A DNA stretch of 41,055 bases from JANXUC01 sp043782485 (GCA_043782485.1 JAYWAL010000050.1:1-41055); one strand, 5' to 3'; positions 27,758 through 35,632 are shown, counted from the stretch's first letter. Numbers and translations are program-made. Notes: generated by a model not told the origin, from the letters alone.

Positions 27758-27797
27758 GCTGATAGCTGTCAGCTGTCAGCTATCAGCCTTCGGCTGA
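27758..27797. repeat. Overlapping alternative hairpins from AGCTGTC/ATC units
   Basis: GCTGATAGCTG (27758-27768) pairs exactly with CAGCTATCAGC (27777-27787). TCAGCC (27783-27788) can instead pair with GGCTGA (27792-27797) around TTC. The two structures share bases and exclude each other. The segment lies between the second permease stop and the start of the glycosyltransferase gene, only 57 bp apart. It could be a degenerate tandem repeat or a switch-like leader; no ribosome-binding site is visible. Confidence 0.6.
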
Positions 27798-27807
27798 CAG
27801 CTCGCGC

Positions 27808-28965
27808 ATGACATTTGGGGCTTGGGCGGTGGAAGCTGGGTTTGTTGTGTTGCCGCTGCTTGGGTGTGCTTATTGTGGGTTGTGCGTTTGGGGAGCGCGG
27901 GAGTTTTTGCGGCGGGACGCTTCTTTTGATTTTTCCTTTCAGCCTCCCATTTCACTTCTGAAACCGCTTAAGGGTATGGACCCGGAGATTTATAGCAGCT
28001 TGCGCAGCCATTGTGTGCAGGAATATCCGGAGTACGAGATTATTTTTGGTGTCAGCGATGCCGCGGACCCGGCTATTGTATCCGTGGAACAGTTGCAGCG
28101 CGAGTTTCCTTTGCATCCGATTCGGCTGGTGGTGTGCGTGGAGATTCTGGGCGGCAACGTGAAGGTGAGCAATCTGGCGCAGATGCTGCCTCATGCGCGC
28201 TATGAGCATTTGTTGGTGAATGACAGCGACATTCGCGTGCAGCCGGACTATTTGCAACGGGTGGTGGCTCCGCTCCGGGATGCGAAGGTTGGGTTGGTGA
28301 CGTGCCTGTATCGAGGCATTGCGGGGGACTCGCTGCCTTCGCGCATGGAGGCGCTGGGAGTTAGCACGGATTTCTGTGGAGGAGCGCTGGCTGCGATGCA
28401 GATGGAGGGTGGCGCGCGCTTTGGGATGGGGTCAACGCTGGTGTTTCGGCAGACGGACTTGCAGGCCTCGGGCGGCTTTGAGGGTCTGGTCGATTATCTG
28501 GCGGATGACTATTACCTGGCGCAGGGCTTTTTGCAGCAGGGTCTTTCAGTGTTTGTGCCGGATGTGGTGGTGGAGACATTTTTGCCGGCATATTCGTGGC
28601 GGGGATTTTTTGAGCATCAGTTGCGATGGGTGCGGAATGTGCGCGATTTGCGCGGATGGAGTTATGCGGGAGCGGGCATAACGTTTGGGGTGCCGTGGGC
28701 TTTGCTGGGGTTGGTGGTGGCGCGCGGAGCCTGGTGGGCATGGGGAGTTTTGGCGGTTACGCTAATGTTTCGATTTTGGATGGCGTTTTTTGTAGGGCTG
28801 CGGGTGGCCAAGGACGAGCAGGTGTGGCGGGATTTTTGGCTGATACCGCTTAGAGATTTGGTTGGGTTGGTGGTTTGGGTGAGTGGGTTTTTTGGTTCCA
28901 CGGTGGTTTGGCGGGGGAGTCGGTTTCGTTTGCGGAAGGGGAAGTTGATGAGGGTGGGTAGGTGA
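27808..28965 (+). CDS. HpnI-like / ceramide-glucosyltransferase-like glycosyltransferase (GT2/GT21)
   Basis: The 385-residue membrane protein starts with one helix (about 9-30). A GT-A domain follows with 'PPISLLKPLKGMDPEIYSSL', the metal-binding NDSD motif (139-141), the acid pair of 'DYLADDYYLA' (233-234) and the QLRW motif (271-274), then two or three C-terminal helices. This D-D-D-(Q/R)xxRW pattern is that of ceramide glucosyltransferases and of HpnI, which adds a sugar to bacteriohopanetetrol. HpnI is the likelier role, since acidobacteria make hopanoids, but no other hpn gene is nearby. ATG 27808 is the only start before the first helix, and no Shine-Dalgarno sequence is seen. Confidence 0.8.
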   Translation: MTFGAWAVEAGFVVLPLLGCAYCGLCVWGAREFLRRDASFDFSFQPPISLLKPLKGMDPEIYSSLRSHCVQEYPEYEIIFGVSDAADPAIVSVEQLQREFPLHPIRLVVCVEILGGNVKVSNLAQMLPHARYEHLLVNDSDIRVQPDYLQRVVAPLRDAKVGLVTCLYRGIAGDSLPSRMEALGVSTDFCGGALAAMQMEGGARFGMGSTLVFRQTDLQASGGFEGLVDYLADDYYLAQGFLQQGLSVFVPDVVVETFLPAYSWRGFFEHQLRWVRNVRDLRGWSYAGAGITFGVPWALLGLVVARGAWWAWGVLAVTLMFRFWMAFFVGLRVAKDEQVWRDFWLIPLRDLVGLVVWVSGFFGSTVVWRGSRFRLRKGKLMRVGR

Positions 28966-29007
28966 GTGAACCGCGGCTAGAGTGGCTGCTGAAATAGTCT
29001 TATGATC

Positions 29008-29340
29008 GAGATCAACCCCTTGCCTCTGGGGCTAAAGCCCATCGATTTTAAGGCTTTATCGCAACACTGAAGTGCTGCGCCGCCCAAAAGCTGAGGCTAG
29101 AACGGTCTTTTCGGCGGCCTGGAAAGGCGCGGCTGAAGAAGTCCTTTTGTCGAGATCAACGCCTCACCTCTAGGGCCAAAGCCCCATAAGTTTTAGGACT
29201 AGGTGGCCGGACTGAAGCCCGGTGGTGCCGCGTCTGGTATTTGCAAAAAGTTGTCACGTACTTTCGAAAGCCCATCTAGTCTAAGGCTTTATCGCAGCAC
29301 TGAAGTAGTGCGCCGCCCAGAATCCGAGGCTAGAACGAGC
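29008..29340. repeat. Tandem ~97-bp family-1 repeat units filling an intergenic space
   Basis: A full unit (29008-29104) matches 26166-26262 over its whole length. It has GAGATCAAC, the GGGGCTAAAGCCC hairpin, TTATCGCAACACTGAAGTGC, CGCCGCCCAAAA and GCTAGAACG. The first half of a second unit (29152-29200) and the second half of a third (about 29264-29337) follow, the latter with CACTGAAGTAGTGC. Between the two partial units lies a variant GGACTGAAGCCCGG (29209-29222). The 400-bp space contains no gene or terminator that I can support. Confidence 0.85.
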
Positions 29341-29365
29341 TTTTTCCAGATTTATAAGACAAGTT

Positions 29366-31147
29366 CTAGCGATTGGTGTAGATGAATTTGCCGCCGGAGC
29401 GGGCTAGCTGGCGGGCGGTCAGGCCGGCTAGAGCGGGCGGGGCTTCTTGTTCTGTCCATAGAAATATACGGCCGGGGCCTTTCCATAGATCGGTGAAGGA
29501 TGCCTGCGTTTCCCAGACGCGGGGGGCATCGGGAAATAGCGCTCCGTACCACATGTTGCCGGTGGGAACATGCAGCGAACGCAGTGGCACGTGGAGATAG
29601 AAGTTGAGCGTGGATGCGTCTTCGTAGTTGCCTAAAACAACAATCGTGTCTCCGGGCTGATATTGCTGGCCGATGGCGTCTGCCAGGGTTTTAGAGGAGA
29701 GGATGGGGGAGAAGGTGACGAAAGAGGCGTGAACACAAGTGAACAGGCCGATCATCATGAAGGTGAGCGCCCAGTTGGCGGCGCGGGGGTTGTTGCCACG
29801 GCGGAACAGCCAGTTGCATCCCGTGCCCAGCAGCAGTGATGAGGCCGCGCCCAGAAGAGGCCAGCGGAATGCGCCGAGAGCCTGTGGGGTGAGATCGAAG
29901 AAGTGTCCAAACGAAAGCGCGTAGTCCTGCGGATGTTTCAAAAGAAGATCGGCTAGATCCATGCCTGGGGCTGGGGCTTTGGAGGCGAACAATAGGATGA
30001 TTCCCGCTACGAAGCCGATAACGCCCACGATCAACAGGACGAGCGACGCGGTGATGGCGCTGTGCTTGTCGGGACTGCCCTGGGGAGCGAGTTCCTCGCG
30101 GCTGAGCCAGGCGCCTACCAGCAAGGCGAGCGCCGGGATGGCCGGGATGGTGTAGTACTCCTGTCGGGTGGAGAAGCTGAAAAAGATAAGGATGACGACG
30201 GCCCAGATGAAGGCCAGCAACTCGGTCTGTTGCGAGAGAGACATGCGCGAGCGCCAGACGCTCCAGCGGAGGGGAACCTGGCGCAAGGCGCGCGCGAAGA
30301 ATGCGATCCAGGGAAAGAGCCAGAGCAGGAGCAGAATCCAGAACAAGAGTAGAGGGACTTTGTCGTAGTCGTGAGGGATGCGGGTGCCGATGTAACGGCG
30401 ATAGTGCTCGTTCACAAAATAGAACCACAAGAAGCCGCGAACCGCGCCCTGACTGGGATTGCGCAGTGCGGCCAGAACGTGCCAGGGCACGGAGATCAGC
30501 AGGAAGACAATAGTGCTGGAGAAAACGCGCATGCGCCACGCGTGGCGCACGTTGCCGGTGAGAATGAGGTAGGCGCCGATTACGCCGATGGGAAAGACCA
30601 GGCCGATCAGGCCTTTGGTCAATACATTGAGCGCGGTGGCGGCGGCGAGTCCCCAGCAGGCCCCGCGGGGGGGCACGCCGTCTTCGAGGGTGCGGAGGAA
30701 GAAGAAGAAGGTCCACGTGAGCCATAGGCCGACGAGGACGTCCGGAATAAGGAAGCGCGTGAAGAGATAGGGGCCGAGCGCTGTGGCCATGACCAGGCCG
30801 GAGTAGAAGCCTCCGCGCTCGCCGAAATAGCGTGTTCCAAAGGAGTAAACGGTGAGAATGAGGGCGAGGACGCCGAGGACCAGGGGAAGGCGGGTGGACC
30901 AATCGCTGGCACCGAAGAGGGTATAGCTGGTGGCGACGCCCCAATACATGAGTGGGGCTTTCTCCAAATAGCGAATGCCGTTGGCGTAGAGCGTGACCCA
31001 ATCGTGGCGGAGAACCATTTCGCGGGCGGCTTCGGCGTGGACGGTGTCGACGTCATCGAGGAGTGGAGGAGAGAAAATACCGGCGAAATAAATCACGGCC
31101 CAGAGCGCGGATAGGATGAGTAGGGATTTGCGTTGCAGGGTCGCCAT
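29366..31147 (-). CDS. ArnT-like glycosyltransferase family 39/83 membrane protein
   Basis: This 593-residue polytopic protein is the second ArnT/PMT-like enzyme in the window. The first helix (about 8-26) is followed by the periplasmic loop 'PPLLDDVDTVHAEAAREMV', where Asp31/Asp32 and Glu39 mark the usual catalytic acidic site, and by 'ANGIRYLEKAPLMYWG', a typical ArnT-family phrase. About eleven further helices reach residue 460, then a soluble C-terminal domain (about 475-593). The 'TRQEYYTIPAIPALALLVG' segment is also characteristic. It probably moves a sugar from a lipid carrier to lipid A, protein or another acceptor; the acceptor is not readable. It converges with the HpnI-like gene across the repeat tract. 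Confidence 0.9.
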   Translation of the reverse strand: MATLQRKSLLILSALWAVIYFAGIFSPPLLDDVDTVHAEAAREMVLRHDWVTLYANGIRYLEKAPLMYWGVATSYTLFGASDWSTRLPLVLGVLALILTVYSFGTRYFGERGGFYSGLVMATALGPYLFTRFLIPDVLVGLWLTWTFFFFLRTLEDGVPPRGACWGLAAATALNVLTKGLIGLVFPIGVIGAYLILTGNVRHAWRMRVFSSTIVFLLISVPWHVLAALRNPSQGAVRGFLWFYFVNEHYRRYIGTRIPHDYDKVPLLLFWILLLLWLFPWIAFFARALRQVPLRWSVWRSRMSLSQQTELLAFIWAVVILIFFSFSTRQEYYTIPAIPALALLVGAWLSREELAPQGSPDKHSAITASLVLLIVGVIGFVAGIILLFASKAPAPGMDLADLLLKHPQDYALSFGHFFDLTPQALGAFRWPLLGAASSLLLGTGCNWLFRRGNNPRAANWALTFMMIGLFTCVHASFVTFSPILSSKTLADAIGQQYQPGDTIVVLGNYEDASTLNFYLHVPLRSLHVPTGNMWYGALFPDAPRVWETQASFTDLWKGPGRIFLWTEQEAPPALAGLTARQLARSGGKFIYTNR

Positions 31148-31223
31148 AGGGTCGTGAAGCGCCGCTGGCGGACTCTGGCAGAGGAAAGGGTCTGCTTGCG
31201 GCGAACCCCAGATTATACGGGTA

Positions 31224-32363
31224 TCAGGAGGAACCCGCAGCAGCGGCTCGGGTAGCTAACTGCGGCTCGGGTTCCTGGGGCGAGAGTTTGGCGTTGGCGG
31301 CGCGCGGCATGTAGATCTTGAAAGTGGTGCCGTAGCCGGATTCGCTGTAAGCCCAGATGTGGCCGCCGCTTTGCTTGACGATGCCGTAGACGGAGGCGAG
31401 GCCTAGACCGGTACCCTTGCCGCGTCGCTTGGTGGTGAAGAAGGGTTCGAAGATGCGGGGAAGAATGTGCTTTGGGATGCCCGTGCCGGTATCGCTGACG
31501 GCGAGTAGAACGTATTCACCGGGCGGCATGGCGTTCTGGTTGCCGTCGATGCGGGTGTTGCTGGTTTCGAAAAGAAGTTTTCCGCCTCGGGGCATGGCGT
31601 CGCGCGCGTTGGCGGCGAGGTTGAGAAGAAGTTGCTCAAGCTGTTCGGTGTTGGCCTGGATGGGCCAGAGATCGGGCGGGAGCTTGACCCACACGAGGAT
31701 GCTTTTGCCGACGAGGCGAGAGAGCATGGGAACGGCGTTGTCGATGATGCCGTTGAGATTGGTGGGCTGGTGGAGAGGCGACTCGCGACGGCTGAAGGCG
31801 AGGAGTTCGCGGGTGAGATCGGCGGCGCGATGGGATGCGGCGAGGATTTCTCGGGCGTAGTGACGGCCGGTTGAAGGCAGGCCGGAGTCTTCGAGCAGCA
31901 TTTCAGCATAGCTGCGGATGACGAGCAGGAGATTGTTGAAGTCGTGGGCGATGCCTCCGGCGAGTTCGCCGACGGCTTCCATTTTTTGCGCTTGCAGCAG
32001 GCGTTGGTGGAGGCGTTGGGATTGGACTTCGGGGGTGGGATCGGGATTGCGGAGCAGTGCGGCGTAGCGGATGCTGTCTGTGAGGGGCATGTTGAGGGTG
32101 ATGGCGTGCGGGCCAGAGGTGCTGAGGCCGCAGAGGGTTTGTGCGCGGTAGTTGCCGTTTTCGGAACGTGCGAAGACGATGATGGGGCTGGCGGATTGGG
32201 TCGATTGCGGAACGGCTTGGTCGATGAGGATTAGGTCGGCGGCGAGCGGGTCGGCTAGTTCGACGGAAAATTCGCGCAGGGTGTCGGAGAGCATTTGGCC
32301 CAATTCGGCCGCGCAGGCGGGGTCTGGCTCGATGAGGGCAATTTTGAGGGGTGGGCTGGGCAC
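31224..32363 (-). CDS. Soluble sensor histidine kinase with degenerate receiver-like N-terminus
   Basis: The 379-residue protein lacks membrane helices. Residues 5-75 ('PLKIALIEPDPACAAEL', 'AADLILIDQ') look like a receiver fold with incomplete acidic residues. The kinase core has the H-box GELAGGIAHDFNNLLLVI (His about 140), N-box 'NLAANARDAMP', G1 'VSDTGTGIPKHI', F-box 'IFEPFFTTKR' and G2 'GKGTGLGLASVYG'. The GGIAHDFNN form is typical of hybrid or NtrB-like kinases. GTG 32363 is chosen because AAAGG lies 8 nt upstream; GTG 32408 would add 15 basic residues without a ribosome-binding site. No response regulator is adjacent. Confidence 0.88.
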   Translation of the reverse strand: MPSPPLKIALIEPDPACAAELGQMLSDTLREFSVELADPLAADLILIDQAVPQSTQSASPIIVFARSENGNYRAQTLCGLSTSGPHAITLNMPLTDSIRYAALLRNPDPTPEVQSQRLHQRLLQAQKMEAVGELAGGIAHDFNNLLLVIRSYAEMLLEDSGLPSTGRHYAREILAASHRAADLTRELLAFSRRESPLHQPTNLNGIIDNAVPMLSRLVGKSILVWVKLPPDLWPIQANTEQLEQLLLNLAANARDAMPRGGKLLFETSNTRIDGNQNAMPPGEYVLLAVSDTGTGIPKHILPRIFEPFFTTKRRGKGTGLGLASVYGIVKQSGGHIWAYSESGYGTTFKIYMPRAANAKLSPQEPEPQLATRAAAAGSS

Positions 32364-32749
32364 GGCAGAGACCTTTCGTCGCCGCGGGATTCGGCGGACA
32401 TTACGCACATCGGCAGTGAAGGAGAGGGTCTTGATTCGATGTTGAGAATGGGGAAACGTTGGTCATCGAAGCTCGGGTGGACGCTCAAGTTTTCGGGCGG
32501 TTTTGCCGATGCAAGCGTTTGGTGCCGAGTGCATTGATTGAGCGGCTGCATGTGTCGGCAGTGTGGGCCTGGGGCGGCTGAGTCGGGCGATTGCTGGCAG
32601 CGGCAACGGGCGGGGTCAAGCTCAGCCTCGACTCCGCCTTTCCCTTCGCGAGACTTCTGGCTCTTCCGGGCTATTGCATGTGGGGCGTGGAAGCGAGACA
32701 ATTCGGGATTCCAGCCTTAGTCCTGTCTTCTCCCCGTTGGAGGTGTTGT
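32364..32749. other. Gene-free spacer between divergent genes
   Basis: No coding sequence, RNA or strong palindrome is convincing here. Frames that stay open through the last 160 bases have no start signal until GGAGGT at 32739-32744, which serves the zinc-ribbon gene. Promoters for the two divergent genes must lie here, but no good -35/-10 pair stands out. Confidence 0.5.
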
Positions 32750-33175
32750 TTGTCTCGTAAGTATGGCCAGAAGGGCTACCAGGATTCCGCCGAGAAAAAA
32801 GTGTTCACGCCTTCGACGCCGCCCGCGGCTCGTTCCAAGGATTTAACGTTCGGGCCGCGCCCGATTCAAATGGCGGGCTCGCGCAGCGTATCCCGCTGTG
32901 CCATGTGCGGAACAGTCTTGCAGTCTTCGGTCGACCTCCAAGCACAGTGCCTGAAATGCGGGGCCGAAATGCATTCCTGCCGCCAGTGCAACTTTTTCGA
33001 TCCAGGGGGGCGTTTTGAATGCGCGCAGCCCGTGAACTTCCGAATCGAGAGCAAAACAGCCAAGAACAGCTGTCAGTTTTTCGCGCTGCGCAGCAACCTT
33101 GAGAAAGAAACGACCACCGGGCCGCCCAAGATCAACACGGCGCGCGCTGCCTTTGACGCGCTGTTCAAGAAGTAG
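32750..33175 (+). CDS. Small zinc-ribbon protein of unknown function
   Basis: The 141-residue protein starts at TTG 32750, with GGAGGT five bases upstream. The frame stays open further upstream, but nothing there resembles a start. After a basic, disordered N-terminus (RKYGQKGYQDSAEKK) come two or three Cys pairs: 'SRCAMCGTVL', 'AQCLKCGAEMHSCRQCNFF' and 'GRFECAQPV', with a last Cys in 'NSCQFFALR'. This pattern suggests one or two zinc ribbons. The C-terminus ends 'INTARAAFDALFKK', a short helix. I do not recognise a named family. It may bind nucleic acid or another protein. It converges with arsR, 9 bp apart. Confidence 0.8.
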   Translation: MSRKYGQKGYQDSAEKKVFTPSTPPAARSKDLTFGPRPIQMAGSRSVSRCAMCGTVLQSSVDLQAQCLKCGAEMHSCRQCNFFDPGGRFECAQPVNFRIESKTAKNSCQFFALRSNLEKETTTGPPKINTARAAFDALFKK

Positions 33176-33184
33176 CTGCGGCAC

Positions 33185-33583
33185 TCACGCTGGCTTGCGG
33201 GTGGAGGGCAACGGTGCTCCCATCAGGGACACCAGGCTTTTCGGACCGCAGCACGCTTTCTGAAGGTGCACCAGATCCTGCTTCATGGTCTTATCTTTTT
33301 GCAACGATTCCATGGCCGCCCGCAGCAGCGAGGCAGCCCGCGAATCGGCTAAATGCGCCAACCGGTAGTGCATCCATTTCCCCTCCCGTCTAGTAGTCAC
33401 CAGTCCAGCCCTCCGCAAATAAGCGAGATGACGCGAGATCTTGGGTTGCGGGGCATCCAGCACCTCGACAAAGTAGCAGACGCAGACCTCCTGCTCGGCC
33501 ATCATGTGCAGCAGTCGCAAGCGCGTGCGGTCCGCCAAGGCCTGGAAGAGCTTCTCCGGTGGGTAGGGCTGAGGGGCGGCCAT
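33185..33583 (-). CDS. arsR: ArsR/SmtB-family arsenic-responsive repressor
   Basis: The 132-residue winged-helix repressor has the ArsR core 'LFQALADRTRLRLLHMMAEQEVCVCYFVEVLDAPQPKISRHLAYLRRAGLVTTRREGKWMHYRL'. Cys34 and Cys36 in the EVCVCYF helix form the classical As(III)-sensing pair, and an extra Cys pair lies in the C-terminal 'QKACCGPKS'. As(III) binding would release it from DNA. It is divergent from arsI-aqp-arsC across 103 bp containing an 18-bp inverted repeat. A minus-strand TAGAAT (33593-33598) lies nine bases before ATG 33583, suggesting a very short leader. Confidence 0.93.
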   Translation of the reverse strand: MAAPQPYPPEKLFQALADRTRLRLLHMMAEQEVCVCYFVEVLDAPQPKISRHLAYLRRAGLVTTRREGKWMHYRLAHLADSRAASLLRAAMESLQKDKTMKQDLVHLQKACCGPKSLVSLMGAPLPSTRKPA

Positions 33584-33648
33584 GTAGCCCTAATTCTAGC
33601 AAAATAAATATGCCTTGACGAATGTGTTGCCAGCGGGGTAGTTTATTG

Positions 33649-33666
33649 TATTCGCACATGCGAATA
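33649..33666. promoter_or_regulatory. Candidate ArsR operator and arsI promoter
   Basis: TATTCGCA (33649-33656) and TGCGAATA (33659-33666) form a perfect 8-bp inverted repeat with a 2-nt centre, the form expected for an ArsR box. A TTGACG -35 (33615-33620) lies upstream with a weak TAGTTT (33639-33644) at 18 bp, so the inverted repeat would cover the transcription start of arsI. Confidence 0.7.
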
Positions 33667-33686
33667 TGTTTTGCAGGGAGGAAACC

Positions 33687-34160
33687 ATGACAGCAGCCAA
33701 GGTCGAAGCTCTGAAAGCTCACGTCGCCATCCATGTCCGTAACCTGGATGCGAGCCTGGAGTTTTACCGCAAGATGTTCGGCATTAATCCCAGCAAAGTC
33801 CGCACGGGTTATGCCAAGTTCGATGTGCAAAATCCGCCGCTCAACTTCAGTTTGAATGAAGGTCAGTTTTCCGGCCCCGGAGCACTTTCGCACATGGGTA
33901 TTCAGGTATCGTCCACGGAAGACGTGTTGGCCATTCGGCAGAACTGGACCGAGGCGGGCCTCCTCACGCGCGACGAAATGCAGACCGACTGCTGCTATGC
34001 CACGCAGGATAAAACCTGGGTTCATGATCCCGACGGCAACGAGTGGGAAGTCTTTGTCGTTCTGAAAGACAACTTACCGGAAGCGAAAACGGCGGCGACC
34101 TGCTGTGCGCCTGGGTGCTGCTCACCGACCGCTGTGGAAGTCGGCGGCGGCGCTCAGTAA
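33687..34160 (+). CDS. arsI: ArsI-type C-As lyase (VOC/glyoxalase family)
   Basis: ArsI is a non-heme-iron dioxygenase-like enzyme of the VOC fold that cleaves the carbon-arsenic bond of trivalent organoarsenicals such as MAs(III). The 157-residue protein carries the expected metal ligands (His12, His69, Glu121) and the substrate-binding Cys102-Cys103 pair in 'QTDCCYATQDKTWVHDPDGNEWEVF'. This separates it from ordinary glyoxalases. A cysteine-rich tail (TCCAPGCCSP, 138-147) may bind extra As(III). ATG 33687 has GGGAGG five bases upstream. It is the first gene of the rightward ars operon. CadI-type cadmium-induced proteins are a close alternative in this family. Confidence 0.88.
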   Translation: MTAAKVEALKAHVAIHVRNLDASLEFYRKMFGINPSKVRTGYAKFDVQNPPLNFSLNEGQFSGPGALSHMGIQVSSTEDVLAIRQNWTEAGLLTRDEMQTDCCYATQDKTWVHDPDGNEWEVFVVLKDNLPEAKTAATCCAPGCCSPTAVEVGGGAQ

Positions 34161-34161
34161 C

Positions 34162-34836
34162 GTGCGCCCAGCTCTGGCGAGACGCATCGTTGCAGAAGGC
34201 CTGGGAACCGCTCTGCTGGTTGCCACCGTCGTCGGTTCCGGCATCATGGCGGAACGGCTGGCGGGTGGCAATCTAGCTGTGGCACTCACGGCTAATACGC
34301 TGGCCACGGGCGCGGCGCTAGTCGCGCTTATTTTGACTTTCGGACCCATCTCCGGGGCGCATTTTAATCCAGTAGTTACGCTGGCGGCGGCTTTGGAATA
34401 CGCTCTCTCGTGGCGGGACGTTCCGGGCTACATCTTTGCGCAGATGGTGGGAGGCGTAATCGGAACAGCAATCGCACACCTCATGTTTGCCTTGCCGCTG
34501 TTTTCTCTTTCTACTCACCAGCGCCACGGAGGCTCAATCCTCTTCAGCGAATTCGTCGCCACCTTCGGCTTGTTGGCTGTGATTTGGGGGTGTACGCGTT
34601 CCCGTCCGGCGATTACGCCATTCGCCGTAGCGTGTTACATCGTGGCTGCGTATTGGTTCACGGCCTCCACCTCGTTTGCCAATCCAGCCGTTACAGTGGC
34701 GCGTTGTCTGACGAATACCTTCTCCGGCATTCGCCCGGCGGATGTACCTGGGTTCCTTGCCGCGCAGATTCTAGGCGCCTGGGCCGCCACTCTTCTTTTA
34801 CGCTGGATGGCGCCGGCGCAGGCTCTTCCGGAGTGA
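34162..34836 (+). CDS. MIP-family aquaporin/aquaglyceroporin in the ars operon (AqpS-like)
   Basis: The 224-residue protein has six hydrophobic helices and the two half-helix motifs of aquaporins, NPV (69-71, in 'GAHFNPVVTL') and NPA (174-176, in 'FANPAVTVAR'), with the selectivity-filter Arg181. In Sinorhizobium a similar channel, AqpS, works with ArsC by letting arsenite leak out of the cell. The operon position between arsI and arsC supports that role. The first motif is NPV rather than NPA, a substitution at the pore. GTG 34162 starts one base after the arsI stop, so translation is probably coupled; a frame starting further upstream would overlap arsI by 56 bp. Confidence 0.87.
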   Translation: MRPALARRIVAEGLGTALLVATVVGSGIMAERLAGGNLAVALTANTLATGAALVALILTFGPISGAHFNPVVTLAAALEYALSWRDVPGYIFAQMVGGVIGTAIAHLMFALPLFSLSTHQRHGGSILFSEFVATFGLLAVIWGCTRSRPAITPFAVACYIVAAYWFTASTSFANPAVTVARCLTNTFSGIRPADVPGFLAAQILGAWAATLLLRWMAPAQALPE

Positions 34837-34838
34837 AG

Positions 34839-35240
34839 ATGAAACAAATACTGTTCGCTTGCGTGCACAATGCAGGACGGTCCCAGATGGCGGCTGCCTG
34901 GTTCAATGCATTGGCCGATCGGGAAGAAGCCAGCGCCGTTTCCGCTGGTACGCAACCTGGCGCTGCGGTTCATCCGCAAGTAGCTGAGGTTATGCGGGAA
35001 GTGGGTATCGACCTGAGCGCCGCTCAGCCTCAATTCCTGCGCGAGGAACTGGCCCGCGCTTCCGACCTGCTCATTACGATGGGCTGCGGCGAGGCCTGCC
35101 CGCTGGTCCCTGGGCTCGTCCGCGAAGATTGGCCACTACCCGATCCCAAGGGGCAAAGCCTTGAGTCCGTTCGTGAAATTCGAGATGAGATCCGGCGGCG
35201 CGTAGAAGATCTGCTGGTTCGGTTGAATGCGGCTTCCTGA
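34839..35240 (+). CDS. arsC: Thioredoxin-coupled arsenate reductase (LMW-PTP fold)
   Basis: ArsC reduces arsenate to arsenite with electrons from thioredoxin. The 133-residue protein shows the P-loop CVHNAGRS (Cys8-Arg14, the CX5R signature), the partner cysteines Cys83 and Cys87 in 'ITMGCGEACPLV' and the acid Asp102 in 'WPLPDPKG'. These are the marks of the Trx-linked class rather than the glutaredoxin class. ATG 34839 lies two bases after the aquaporin stop, with GGAG just before. It is the last gene of the arsI-aqp-arsC operon. No dedicated arsenite pump (arsB or acr3) is present in the window, which fits the aquaporin acting as the exit route. Confidence 0.93.
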   Translation: MKQILFACVHNAGRSQMAAAWFNALADREEASAVSAGTQPGAAVHPQVAEVMREVGIDLSAAQPQFLREELARASDLLITMGCGEACPLVPGLVREDWPLPDPKGQSLESVREIRDEIRRRVEDLLVRLNAAS

Positions 35241-35632
35241 TGCAATGGTGTTCAGGCCACCAGACAAGAACGACCCTCGGGTGAAAGAGACTGCGTGAGA
35301 ACTGCCCGTTCGGACATCCTGTCATTCCGAAGCTAGGAATCCTCTGCGGTCGCGATTGAACCCGAGTGCCGCGGGCTCTCTCGCGGTATGCTGGTCCGTG
35401 GCGACATGCTTGTTGAGGGCACTGGTGAGAAAGGGGGCAAGAGTGTGGCAGCGTGAAGGGTGCAGGGATTCCTCGCTTCGCTTCGGAATGACATTTCTTA
35501 TAATTTATTTATAAGCGATCGAGTTCTTAAGCGCTCTCGAAACTGCCGATTTTATGAAGCGTTCGCAGCTGAAACTCTGCTGTTCAAGGCGAGTGCGATC
35601 AGGAGCTTAATAGGAACTCGTTTAGAGACTTC
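35241..35632. repeat. Spacer with an inverted pair of family-2 repeats
   Basis: TGTCATTCCGAAGCTAGGAATCC (35320-35342) and its inverted relative at 35465-35493 (GGGATTCCTCGCTTCGCTTC and onward) enclose about 120 bp without a gene. An AT-rich palindrome, CTTATAA (35497-35503) with TTATAAG (35509-35515), follows and contains TATAAT. No terminator is seen after arsC. The remaining bases show nothing I can name. Confidence 0.65.

Noticed and set aside
29008..29340. Insertion sequence or other transposon
   Set aside because: No transposase frame is present. The units are about 97 bp and internally palindromic, so they are at most non-autonomous repeats.
29691..31001. 436-codon leftward open frame inside the ArnT-like gene
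   Set aside because: It lies on the same strand in another frame, has an Arg/His/Pro/Leu-rich composition and no membrane or catalytic pattern; the ArnT-like frame explains the DNA.
32591..32749. N-terminal extension of the zinc-ribbon gene
   Set aside because: No ribosome-binding site precedes its starts, while GGAGGT sits five bases before TTG 32750.
34410..34838. N-terminal extension of the arsC frame through the aquaporin gene
   Set aside because: The extension has no similarity to a protein family and overlaps the aquaporin. ATG 34839 gives a normal 133-residue ArsC.
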